Shown here: piece by piece, positions 1-9,879 of the stretch | Numbering within the stretch: the first letter of the stretch is position 1 | How the letters are laid out: every line of letters starts with the position of its first letter | Assembly (NCBI RefSeq): GCF_026626635.1 | Contig: NZ_JAPNKA010000001.1 | Coordinates: 6,138,001 to 6,202,000 of the forward strand | Length of the DNA: 64,000 nucleotides | Reading direction: 5' to 3' | Origin: Archangium lansingense | GTDB lineage: Bacteria > Myxococcota > Myxococcia > Myxococcales > Myxococcaceae | The notes under the pieces: model-generated | Told to the model about the DNA's origin: nothing | The model's input: the letters and a program-made list of their open reading frames with translations, nothing else | Database searches by the model: none | Made by a program: the position numbers and the translations under genes

Positions 1-114
1 TCTGCAGCTTCGCGCAGGGACGTGCCGGCTCTCCTTCCCGCTCGTCTGAGCCAGCGAGTGGTTTTCGAAACCGTTTCTTCACCTGGGTTGTTCTAGAGGT
101 CTGGAGGTTCTCAC

Positions 115-1551
<1,437 letters not shown>

Positions 1552-1905
1552 GCGTCGTCCCACCGCCCCCTACCTACTTCGGCGGAACCTGCCCCGGAAC
1601 CAACCTCTGCGGTTGGTCCGGCCAGCACTCCTGGTCCACGTCCAGATACCGGGAGAGCGGGCGCCAGGGCGTATGTTCCGTATGAGAGCGAGGCATGACG
1701 CGGTGCGCGAAACACAGGGTGGGATAGCCCGTCTTCGCTTGACTCACAGGGTCACTGCGGGCGATCCTCCCGCCACACACACCCACGGGGTAACCGGTGA
1801 CACAGCTCCCTACTCAGGAGCACCTCCGGTGTGCCCTCTCCACGGTTGTCCAGAACAGGACGGAGACCGGCCACGCCTGTGGGCGTCAAGGAAGGCCACG
1901 TTTTC
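1552..1905. other. 354-base gap with no recognised gene
   Basis: This lies between the NtrC-type regulator and the ArsA-like ATPase gene. Short open frames here have no family resemblance and poor starts. I see no strong hairpin terminator and no convincing sigma-70 or sigma-54 promoter. A TTGACT at about 1739 lacks a matching -10 element. The only clear signal is an AAGGAAGG-like ribosome site at about 1887-1894 serving the ATG at 1906. Confidence 0.5.
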
Positions 1906-3918
1906 ATGAGCGACGCGCGAGTTCTTCACTTCTTCGGCGGCAAGGGCGGGGTGGGCAAGACCACGCTCGCGGCAGCGTATGCGCTGCGGCTCGCGGATGA
2001 AGCGCCCAAGGAGAAGGTGCTGCTCGTCTCGTTGGACCCGGTGCGCTCGCTGTCGGATCTGATCCAGAAGAAGCTGTCGGCGAAGCCGGTGCGGGTGGAC
2101 GAGGACGAGGCCGCCAAGGAGGCCAGGCCGGAGCCGAAGGGCAAGGGCAAGGCGGCGAAGGGCAAGGCGGACGGGGGCGTGTGGGCGATGGAGGTGGAGC
2201 CCGCCGCACTGGCCAAGAGCTTCCTGGCCAAATACGTGCCGGCGTTGCAGAAGGCAGCGGTGAAGGGTCAGCACCTGTCGGAGGAGGACCTGGGCAAGCT
2301 GTATGGCCAGGCCACGCCGGGGCTGGAGGAGCTACTGGGCCTGCTGCACGTGGCGGAGCTGGCCGAGAGCGGCGAGTTCGAGCGGGTGGTGGTGGACACG
2401 GCTCCCACCAGCCACACGCTGCGTCTGTTCGACATGCCGGTAGGGCTGCGCAAGTTCCTGGGCCTGGTGAAGGCGGGGGCGGAGCGGGCGGCTGGCAAGG
2501 GCAAGAAGGCGGCGGCGCCCTCGGAGGAGCAGGTGTTCCTCGAGGAGTTCGCGGCGAAGGCGGAGAAGCTGCTGGCGCTGCTGAAGGATCCGGCGCGCTC
2601 GGCCTTCCACCTGGTGGCGCTGGCCGAGCCGGTGCCCGAGGCCCAGACGCGCATGTACTTCGCGCAGCTGCGCGAGCGTGGGATTCCGGTGGTCGAAGTA
2701 GTTGTCAACCAGGTGGAGGACAAGGAAGGCTGTACGGCCTGCCTGGGCCGCCGCGGGTTGCAAGCGCCTCATGTGCGCAAGTACCAGGCGCTGGACAAGA
2801 ACGTGCCGGTGCACCTGGTGCTCAAGCGCGAGGTGGCGCCGCAGGGCTTGGAGTTGCTCAAGCCCTTCGCCAAGGAGTGGGCGAGCGGCAAGGAGACGAA
2901 GACGATGGAGTTCGCCGCGTCCGAGGGCCCGCCGGCCCTGGTGCGCGCTCCGTCCATGCCGCCCATCGCGGCGCCGCCGCTGCCTCCCACGCGGCTGATC
3001 TTCTTCGTGGGGCAGGGCGGGGTAGGGAAGAGCTCGTGCGCGGCTGCCGCGGCGGTGACGCTGACGGAGAAGGAGGGGCCGGTGCTCCTCATCTCCACGG
3101 ATCCGGCGCACTCGCTGTCGGACGTGCTGCAGAGCCGGCTGACGGACGTGGAGACGCAGGTCAAGGGCACGAAGGGCCTGTACGCGCGCGAGCTGGACAT
3201 GGCGGGCTGGTTCAGCAACCTGCGCAAGCGCTGGAAGGAGAAGGCGGAGAAGGCCTTCGAGGGCGCGCCGAAGACGGGCAACGACGTGCCGGTGGATCTG
3301 CTGCTGTTCCGCAACCTGCTGGACGCGGCGCCTCCGGGCATCGACGAGCTGGCGGCCATGTCGTGCCTGACGGACGCGCTGGTGCAGGAGCGCTTCAAGC
3401 GGATCGTCGTGGACGGGGCGCCCATGGTGAACTCCATGCGCGTGGTGGAGCTGGTGGAGACGGCCAAGAGCTGGTTCACGGCGCTGCACGGCGTGCTGTC
3501 CAAGTACAAGTCGAAGGGCCTGGGCGATCTGGCCGACGACATGGCGGCGTTCCTCAAGCACATCAAGCGCTTCGAGGATGCGCTGGCCTCGCCCAACGAG
3601 TCGCGCTTCGTGGTGGTGACGCGGGGTGAGGACCTGGCGGCGGCGCGCAGCGAGCGGCTGGTGGAGTACCTGAAGGAGCGCAAGCTGCAGGTGGAGCGCG
3701 TGCTGGTGAATCGGGTGGGCCCGAAGGCGGACTGCCCGAAGTGCGAGAACCGGCGGAAGAACGAGCTCAACGCGGCGAAGGTGATCGAGAAGAAGATCGG
3801 CCTGCCGGTGACGGTGGCGCCCGCGCTGGGCCGTCATCCTGCCGGTCTGCGCGAGCTCAAGGCGTTCCGGACGGCCTGGTACGCCCTGAGCGCCACGGCG
3901 AAGACGAAGGCGGCCTGA
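1906..3918 (+). CDS. Tandem ArsA/Get3-like P-loop ATPase
   Basis: This 670-residue protein consists of two fused ArsA/Get3-type ATPase halves of the SIMIBI class. Half one has a canonical deviant Walker A GGKGGVGKTT near the N-terminus, DTAPT at 164-168 and a CxxC at C276/C279. Half two has VGQGGVGKSS at 368-377, STDPAHSLSD just after it, a degenerate DGAPM at 503-507 and a second CxxC at C610/C613. ArsA proteins energise arsenite pumps, while Get3 proteins carry tail-anchored membrane proteins and bind zinc through CxxC. No arsR, arsB or arsD gene is nearby, so a membrane-protein targeting or chaperone role is at least as likely. The ATG at 1906 is preferred over an upstream in-frame start because the P-loop then sits at the usual distance. 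Confidence 0.85.
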   Translation: MSDARVLHFFGGKGGVGKTTLAAAYALRLADEAPKEKVLLVSLDPVRSLSDLIQKKLSAKPVRVDEDEAAKEARPEPKGKGKAAKGKADGGVWAMEVEPAALAKSFLAKYVPALQKAAVKGQHLSEEDLGKLYGQATPGLEELLGLLHVAELAESGEFERVVVDTAPTSHTLRLFDMPVGLRKFLGLVKAGAERAAGKGKKAAAPSEEQVFLEEFAAKAEKLLALLKDPARSAFHLVALAEPVPEAQTRMYFAQLRERGIPVVEVVVNQVEDKEGCTACLGRRGLQAPHVRKYQALDKNVPVHLVLKREVAPQGLELLKPFAKEWASGKETKTMEFAASEGPPALVRAPSMPPIAAPPLPPTRLIFFVGQGGVGKSSCAAAAAVTLTEKEGPVLLISTDPAHSLSDVLQSRLTDVETQVKGTKGLYARELDMAGWFSNLRKRWKEKAEKAFEGAPKTGNDVPVDLLLFRNLLDAAPPGIDELAAMSCLTDALVQERFKRIVVDGAPMVNSMRVVELVETAKSWFTALHGVLSKYKSKGLGDLADDMAAFLKHIKRFEDALASPNESRFVVVTRGEDLAAARSERLVEYLKERKLQVERVLVNRVGPKADCPKCENRRKNELNAAKVIEKKIGLPVTVAPALGRHPAGLRELKAFRTAWYALSATAKTKAA

Positions 3919-3959
3919 GGCCAAGGAAGCCTGATCCTGATCCACCCTCACGCATCCCT

Positions 3960-3996
3960 CCCTCTCCCCTCGGGAGAGGGTCGGGGTGAGGGTATC
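3960..3996. repeat. REP-like hairpin repeat, copy 1
   Basis: A perfect 8-bp stem, CCTCTCCC at 3961-3968 and GGGAGAGG at 3972-3979 with a 3-base loop, is followed by a conserved GGGGTGAGGGTATC tail. It lies about 40 bases after the stop codon of the double ATPase gene and probably also ends or stabilises that transcript. The same unit recurs near 9110, 9787 and 13751. Confidence 0.75.
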
Positions 3997-4114
3997 GAGG
4001 ACCCCTAGCTGATCCCGTCGTGACGCCGGTCAGGAAGTGCCCCCTCCCTCGTCGTGCTGGAGCGCGTGTCATGCGCCGGATGGCGCTGGCGCTTCGGTCA
4101 TGGAGGAAAGGCGC

Positions 4115-5002
4115 ATGAGCGACGGAGAGATGGAGCCAGCCCGGCTCGGACAGGTGAGGCTTCCCGACGGCCGGAGGCTGGGTTGGGCGGAGTGGGGTCC
4201 CGAGGAGGGCACGCCCGTGCTGCTGTGCTCGGGGGCCGCGACGAGCCGCTGGTTGGGCTTCGGTGGTGACGTCGTCGACCGTCTCGGGATCCGCCTTGTC
4301 ACCGTGGATCGCCCAGGACTGGGAGCTTCTGATCCCGCGCCAGGGCGGACGCTCGACAACTGGGTGCAGGACGTCCGGCACCTGGCGGAGGCACGTGCGC
4401 TGCGCGGAATGGCGCTCGTTGGGTGCTCCCAGGGCGCGCCGTTCGCCCTCGCTTGCGCGGCGGCCGGGAGCGTGACCGGCGTGGCGGTGGTCTCCGGCAC
4501 CGATGAGCTGGCCAGTCCGGGCTTCAGGGGCCTGCTCGTGCCCGACGTGCGGAAGCTCGTGGACTCCGTGGCAGCCGACCCGGCCGGTGCCGAGGCGTTC
4601 TTCCGCGGTTTCGGCAGCGCGGATGCGATGTGGGACATGATCCTCGCCATGAGCGGCGACGTCGATCGCAAGGTCTACACCGTTCCCGCGTTCGCACAGG
4701 CCTACCGCCGCGCTCTGACCGAGGCCTTCGCGCAGGGGTCGGCCGGTTACGCGCGCGACACCGTGCTGGCGATGGGCGCCTGGCCGTTCGATCCCGCCAG
4801 CATCACCGTCCCAGTGGACCTCTGGTACGGCGCGCAGGACACCAGCCCCGTCCATTCGCCCGATTTCGGTGCCTCCCTGGCCCGGCGGATTCCCACCTCA
4901 CACAGGCACGTCCTTCCGGAGGCGGGGGGCTCGCTGCTGTGGACCCACGCGGAGGACGTGCTCCGCTCGCTCCTGAAGCGCACGAGTGTCAGGAAGCCTT
5001 GA
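4115..5002 (+). CDS. Alpha/beta hydrolase
   Basis: This is a 295-residue cytoplasmic alpha/beta-hydrolase-fold protein. The early strand-loop LGWAEWGPEEG and the block VDRPGLGASDP are typical of the fold. The nucleophile elbow reads VGCSQGAPFA, so the catalytic serine is the one in GCSQG. The acid and His must lie in the C-terminal third, where a DLWYGAQDTS segment precedes the usual His region. Substrate cannot be read from sequence. ATG 4115 is chosen over ATG 4100 because GGAGG at 4102-4106 sits 8 nt upstream of it. No signal peptide is present. It is not obviously in an operon, since the next gene is convergent. Confidence 0.85.
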   Translation: MSDGEMEPARLGQVRLPDGRRLGWAEWGPEEGTPVLLCSGAATSRWLGFGGDVVDRLGIRLVTVDRPGLGASDPAPGRTLDNWVQDVRHLAEARALRGMALVGCSQGAPFALACAAAGSVTGVAVVSGTDELASPGFRGLLVPDVRKLVDSVAADPAGAEAFFRGFGSADAMWDMILAMSGDVDRKVYTVPAFAQAYRRALTEAFAQGSAGYARDTVLAMGAWPFDPASITVPVDLWYGAQDTSPVHSPDFGASLARRIPTSHRHVLPEAGGSLLWTHAEDVLRSLLKRTSVRKP

Positions 5003-5003
5003 C

Positions 5004-5465
5004 TCACCAGGAGCCCAGCCGAGGGATGCGCGGAAGCACTCGGGGCAGCTGATACCTGAGCCGTTCCGCGAGCTCCTGGGCCGGGTGGAAGCGCTCCTCG
5101 CGAGGCCTCAGCGCACCGCGCTCGAGACGCATGGCGAGCGCGGGCCCCGCCAGCATCAAGCAGAGGGCGGGGACGATGCACAGCCCCATGGGGACGAGCG
5201 ACGCGAAGACCAGCCCGAGAGAGCGGCGGACAGGTGAAGCGGAGATCGCGGGCGAGCGGGCCAGCGTGCCCAGACAGCCCGCGAACACAGCTCCACCGAG
5301 TAGCCCCAAGAGCGCGGCCAGCAACCAGCTCGCGCCGCCGAGCGCCGTGCCGAGCACCGGCTCGACGAGCCCTGGAGAGGAGGCCGCGAGCAGGAAGGCG
5401 AACAGGAACGGGGTACCCGCCACCATGGCCACCAATCCCCACTGATGCCCCGTGAGTCGCACCAT
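5004..5465 (-). CDS. Small integral membrane protein of unknown function
   Basis: This 153-residue protein has three strongly hydrophobic stretches. They read WGLVAMVAGTPFLFAFLLAA, a Gly/Leu-rich WLLAALLGLLGGAVFAG segment, and GLVFASLVPMGLCIVPALCL. A charged C-terminal tail of about 40 residues is rich in Arg, Glu and Pro. The start at 5465 is supported by AGGAGG nine bases upstream; a longer in-frame start at 5516 lacks such a site. No catalytic motif is visible and I do not recognise the family. Its stop lies one base from the stop of the convergent hydrolase gene, so the two transcripts must overlap. Confidence 0.7.
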   Translation of the reverse strand: MVRLTGHQWGLVAMVAGTPFLFAFLLAASSPGLVEPVLGTALGGASWLLAALLGLLGGAVFAGCLGTLARSPAISASPVRRSLGLVFASLVPMGLCIVPALCLMLAGPALAMRLERGALRPREERFHPAQELAERLRYQLPRVLPRIPRLGSW

Positions 5466-5549
5466 CCCCCGACACCTCCTTGCTGGGAGGGTGGTCAGGG
5501 GGCGCTCGGCCGCCAAGTCCCCCGGGAGGGCTCCGGGGGTGGATTCGTC

Positions 5550-6230
5550 CTAGGCTTCGCACTCGGACGGAGAGTCCAGGAACGTCCCCAACTCCTCGAA
5601 TTCGAGCACTCCGCGAGCGGTCATCCGGCCCGGGATGGGCTTCTTGCCCGGGAAGGTCAGGGTGATGGTGCGGCCCTTGACGGTGTACGTCCCGGCCTGC
5701 TCCTCGGTGCGGGTGGGGTCCTCGATGATCCGCCGCCACAGCACGACGCGCTTGCCTTCAGAGAAGGAGAGCTTCCGGGTGGAGCCATAGACGCCCTCAC
5801 CGGGGGAGAACCAGGTGATGCGGCGGAGGAGCTCCGGGACATCCGCCTGGCGTGTGGGGGAGCGGCCCAGCAGCTTCTGCCAGCCCAAGGTATCGCGGAT
5901 GGGATCCAGGTCCGCGTCCTCCTTGGCTCGGGCGAGCCGGCGCGGATCCAACTGGATGGCGGTGTTGAGCCGCTCGAGGATCGTCTGCCGGTGGGCCGAG
6001 TAGGGGCAGATCTGCCCTTGCTTGCGCAGCACGCCCAGGGTGGCGGCCACGTTGTATTGGGCGAGGGCGAACTTGGGGTCGGCCTGGGCGGCGGCTTCGA
6101 ACTTCTCCAGGGCTTCGGGGTACTTACCGGCCTGGTAGAGGCGGAACCCCTCGGTATTGAGGGCGCGGGCCGACTGGGCGAACGAGGGGGCGGCCAGGAC
6201 GAGGGTGAGCAGCAGGAGCAGGCGGTGCAT
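5550..6230 (-). CDS. Secreted TPR-repeat protein
   Basis: This 226-residue exported protein has a signal peptide in the first 19 residues (MHRLLLLLTLVLAAPSFAQ, cleavage after the Ala-Gln region). A tetratricopeptide motif follows, with NTEGFRLYQAGKYPEALEKF and then AAAQADPKFALAQYNVAATL. The C-terminal half looks like a small beta-rich domain, with alternating strands in TYTVKGRTITLTFPG. It probably acts in the periplasm as a binding or assembly module; no enzyme signature is seen. The ATG at 6230 is preferred over 6344 because the signal peptide then sits at the N-terminus and overlap with accA is avoided. It is transcribed divergently from accA. Confidence 0.75.
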   Translation of the reverse strand: MHRLLLLLTLVLAAPSFAQSARALNTEGFRLYQAGKYPEALEKFEAAAQADPKFALAQYNVAATLGVLRKQGQICPYSAHRQTILERLNTAIQLDPRRLARAKEDADLDPIRDTLGWQKLLGRSPTRQADVPELLRRITWFSPGEGVYGSTRKLSFSEGKRVVLWRRIIEDPTRTEEQAGTYTVKGRTITLTFPGKKPIPGRMTARGVLEFEELGTFLDSPSECEA

Positions 6231-6327
6231 GACACTCCGACGGAGGGGTGGGAGTGGGGATTCTACGCACCGCGTAACCGGTTGCGCGTTGTAAAGCCCT
6301 GGGGGCAGGTGATAGGGGTCCGGCGCC

Positions 6328-7296
<969 letters not shown>

Positions 7297-7325
7297 GCCG
7301 AATCCAAGAAAGAAGCCAGAATCCC

Positions 7326-8420
7326 ATGAGACCGCTCGTTCCGCCGTACATCGAGACCCTCAAGCCTTACGTCCCGGGCAAGCCCATCGAGGAGACGGAG
7401 CGGGAGTACGGGCTCACGGGCGTCATCAAGCTGGCGTCCAACGAGAATCCGTTGGGTCCCTCTCCCAAGGCCATCGAGGCCATGCGGGTGGCGTCGCAGA
7501 AGGTGCACCTGTACCCGGACGCGAGCAGCTACACGCTGGTGCGCCAGCTGGCCGAGCACCTGGGCGTGAAGCCGGAGGAGGTGGTGCTGGGGTGTGGCTC
7601 GAACGAGATCATCGAGCTGCTCATCCGCACCTTCACCACGCCCGAGGACGAGGTGCTGCTGTGCAAGGGCTCGTTCCCGGCGTACCGCATTTCGGTGCAG
7701 GCGCATGGCCGGCCCTTCGCGGAGGTGCCCATGCGTGAGGGGCACCGGTATGACCTGGAGGCGATGGCGAAGGCGATCAACCCGCGCACGCGGATGATCT
7801 TCATCGCCAACCCGGACAACCCCACGGGGACGACGTTCGGCCGCCAGGAGTGGGAGACCTTCCTGGCGAAGGTGCCGGAGCACGTGCTGGTGGTCCACGA
7901 CGAGGCCTACTTCGAGTTCGTGGACTGGCCGGAGTACTTCAGCGCGGTGGAGTACTTCCGCAAGCACCCGAACGTGGTGGCGCTGCGGACGTTCAGCAAG
8001 ATCTACGGGCTGGCGGGGCTGCGGTTGGGGTACGGGGTGATGGATGCGCGGCTGGTGGCGTACCTGCAGCGCACGCGGATGCCCTTCAACCTGACGATTC
8101 CCGCGCAGATGGGCGGGCTGGCGGCGCTGGGGGACGTGGAGCACGTGCGGCGCACGCGCGAGCTCAACAGCGAGGGGTTGCGCTACTACCAGACGGAGCT
8201 GCCCAAGCTGGGGGCGAAGCTGGCGGAGAGCCACGCGAACTTCGTGCTGGCGGATTTTGGGCGGCCGGCGATGGAGCTGTACGAGAAGCTGCTGCGCAAG
8301 GGCGTCATCGTGCGGCCCATGGCGGGCAACGGCTATCCCACGTCGCTGCGCATCTCGGTGGGGACGCAGGAGGAGAACGTGCGTTGCGTGACGGCCCTGC
8401 GGGAGGTGCTGGCCTCATGA
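7326..8420 (+). CDS. hisC: Histidinol-phosphate aminotransferase
   Basis: This 364-residue PLP enzyme is a class I/II aminotransferase that converts imidazole-acetol phosphate and glutamate to histidinol phosphate. The family features are IKLASNENPLGPSPKA near the N-terminus, NPDNPTGT, the DEAYFEFVD block, and the Schiff-base lysine in RTFSKIYGLAGLRLGYG. ATG 7326 gives the usual N-terminus. A TTG at 7293 overlapping the accA stop is possible but less likely. The gene ends in an ATGA overlap with cmk, which suggests translational coupling. Some HisC-like proteins act on aromatic amino acids, and specificity cannot be settled here. Confidence 0.93.
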   Translation: MRPLVPPYIETLKPYVPGKPIEETEREYGLTGVIKLASNENPLGPSPKAIEAMRVASQKVHLYPDASSYTLVRQLAEHLGVKPEEVVLGCGSNEIIELLIRTFTTPEDEVLLCKGSFPAYRISVQAHGRPFAEVPMREGHRYDLEAMAKAINPRTRMIFIANPDNPTGTTFGRQEWETFLAKVPEHVLVVHDEAYFEFVDWPEYFSAVEYFRKHPNVVALRTFSKIYGLAGLRLGYGVMDARLVAYLQRTRMPFNLTIPAQMGGLAALGDVEHVRRTRELNSEGLRYYQTELPKLGAKLAESHANFVLADFGRPAMELYEKLLRKGVIVRPMAGNGYPTSLRISVGTQEENVRCVTALREVLAS

Positions 8421-9106
8421 GCCAACGCCCCTTCATCGTGGCGATCGACGGCCCGGCGGGCGCGGGCAAGTCGACGGTGTCGAAGGTGCTGGCGCGGCGG
8501 CTGGGCTTCGCGCTGGTGGATACGGGGGCCATCTACCGCAGCGTGGCGCTGAAGGCGCGGCGCGAGGGCCTCGCGTTCGACGACGACGAGAAGCTGGGCG
8601 AGCTGCTGACGCGGGTGCACGTGTCCTTCCAGGTGGTGGGCGAGGACAACCACGTGTTCCTGGATGGCGAGGACGTGTCGGGGGAGATCCGGACGCCGGA
8701 GAACTCGATGGCGGCCTCGCAGGTGTCGAGCCGGCCGGTGGTGCGAGCGGGGCTGCTGTCGCTGCAGCGGAGGCTGGCGCTGGAGACCCCGAAGGGGGCG
8801 ATTCTCGAAGGCCGTGACATCGGGACGGTGGTGTTCCCGGACGCGGACGCGAAGTTCTTCCTGGAGGCGGATCCGGACACCCGTGCGCGGCGCCGCTTCG
8901 AGGAGCTCTTCCAGAAGGGCGTGGAGCGCTCGCTGGAAGAGGTGCTAGCGGATCAGATCAAGCGGGATCAGGACGATGCGTCGCGAGCGGTGGCGCCGCT
9001 GAAGCCGGCGGAGGACGCGATGCGGCTCGACTCGACGAGCATGCCGCTGTCCGAAGTGGTGCGGATCCTGGAGCAGACGATCCTGGCCCGGATGTCCAAG
9101 CGCTAA
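8417..9106 (+). CDS. cmk: Cytidylate kinase
   Basis: This 229-residue enzyme phosphorylates CMP and dCMP with ATP in pyrimidine nucleotide supply. The P-loop GPAGAGKST is at 12-20, followed by VDTGAIYRSVAL, the CMP-binding insert, and GRDIGTVVFPDADAKFFL, all typical of Cmk. Length matches the long bacterial type. It starts inside the hisC stop codon (ATGA overlap), so its translation is probably coupled to hisC. A REP-like hairpin begins three bases after its stop and probably acts as the 3' end of the transcript. Confidence 0.96.
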   Translation: MSQRPFIVAIDGPAGAGKSTVSKVLARRLGFALVDTGAIYRSVALKARREGLAFDDDEKLGELLTRVHVSFQVVGEDNHVFLDGEDVSGEIRTPENSMAASQVSSRPVVRAGLLSLQRRLALETPKGAILEGRDIGTVVFPDADAKFFLEADPDTRARRRFEELFQKGVERSLEEVLADQIKRDQDDASRAVAPLKPAEDAMRLDSTSMPLSEVVRILEQTILARMSKR

Positions 9107-9109
9107 ACT

Positions 9110-9147
9110 CCCTCTCCCTCTGGGAGAGGGACGGGGTGAGGGTATCG
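9110..9147. repeat. REP-like hairpin repeat, copy 2
   Basis: A perfect 9-bp stem, CCCTCTCCC at 9110-9118 and GGGAGAGGG at 9122-9130, is followed by the conserved GGGGTGAGGGTATC tail. It sits directly after the cmk stop and is in the same orientation as copies near 3960 and 13751. Confidence 0.8.
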
Positions 9148-9189
9148 GAACCCATCGAGTTCCAACCCCTCGCCCCCACTCGAGCGCCT

Positions 9190-9681
9190 CTACTTCCGGC
9201 GCGAGAACCACCCCATCAGATCTTCCAGAGCACGGCGATCAACATCGTCGAAGGTGGCCTTGTGCTCGGAGTCGATGTCGAGCACGGCGATCAGCTCGCG
9301 ATTCGGCCCGAAGACAGGAACGACGATCTCCGAGACCGAGCGACCATCACAGGTGATGTGGCCGGGGAAGGCGTGCACGTCTTCGACGACGACGGTCTCG
9401 CCCTTGGCGGCGGAGGTGCCGCAGACGCCCTTGCCGAAGCGGATCTCCAAGCAGCCGAGGGTTCCCTGGTAGGGGCCGACGCGCAGCAGCTTGCCGGGCT
9501 CCACGACGCGGTAGAAGCCGGTCCACAGGTGGCCAAAGGCGTTGTGGAGCAGGCAGCTCATGGTGGCCATGGCGGCCACGTCGTCGTTGATGCCCTCCAG
9601 AACGGCCTCGACGTGCCGCTTGAGCTCGGCGTAGGCCTCGGCCTTGGGCTGGCCGCGCAGATCCAGGGTGACTTCAGCCAT
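9190..9681 (-). CDS. msrC: Free methionine-R-sulfoxide reductase (GAF type)
   Basis: This 163-residue cytoplasmic protein consists of a single GAF domain of the fRMsr class, which reduces free methionine-R-sulfoxide using thioredoxin. The three redox cysteines are at C77 (TLGCLEI), C87 (GKGVCGTS) and C111 (GHITCDG). Their 10- and 24-residue spacings equal those of the Escherichia coli enzyme. The stretch VVVEDVHAFPGHI and the C-terminal VLDIDSE are also characteristic. It is a single gene with no close partner, and the 198 bases upstream hold a REP-like element. It is a housekeeping repair enzyme against oxidative damage. Confidence 0.92.
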   Translation of the reverse strand: MAEVTLDLRGQPKAEAYAELKRHVEAVLEGINDDVAAMATMSCLLHNAFGHLWTGFYRVVEPGKLLRVGPYQGTLGCLEIRFGKGVCGTSAAKGETVVVEDVHAFPGHITCDGRSVSEIVVPVFGPNRELIAVLDIDSEHKATFDDVDRRALEDLMGWFSRRK

Positions 9682-9786
9682 GGTGTGTAATCCTCGAAAC
9701 GAGGGCCGGTGGAGTGAGTCGTACCGGCGCGGGGCGCATCTTTAACCTGATCCGGATCTGACCGCGATACCGAGAGGGACCAGGAA

Positions 9787-9855
9787 CCCCTCTCCCCCTG
9801 GGAGAGGATCCCCCGTCGTTCAAAGGGGGGGCAAGCCCCCCGGGGTGAGGGTGCC
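9787..9855. repeat. REP-like repeat, copy 3, interrupted
   Basis: The stem CCTCTCCC at 9789-9796 and GGGAGAGG at 9800-9807 is intact. The conserved tail (GGGGTGAGGGTGCC, from about 9842) is separated from it by about 33 bases that contain their own hairpin of G and C runs. It lies just past the 3' end of the minus-strand kinase gene. Confidence 0.7.
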
Positions 9856-9879
9856 ACGCCTCCCGGGTTGAACCTCGGG

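Noticed and set aside
1739..1770. TTGACT as a -35 box for the double ATPase gene
   Set aside because: No acceptable -10 hexamer at 16-18 bases spacing.
1906..3918. Arsenic-resistance operon
   Set aside because: Only the ArsA-like ATPase is present; no regulator, pump or reductase gene is near, and the CxxC pairs point rather to a Get3-like protein.
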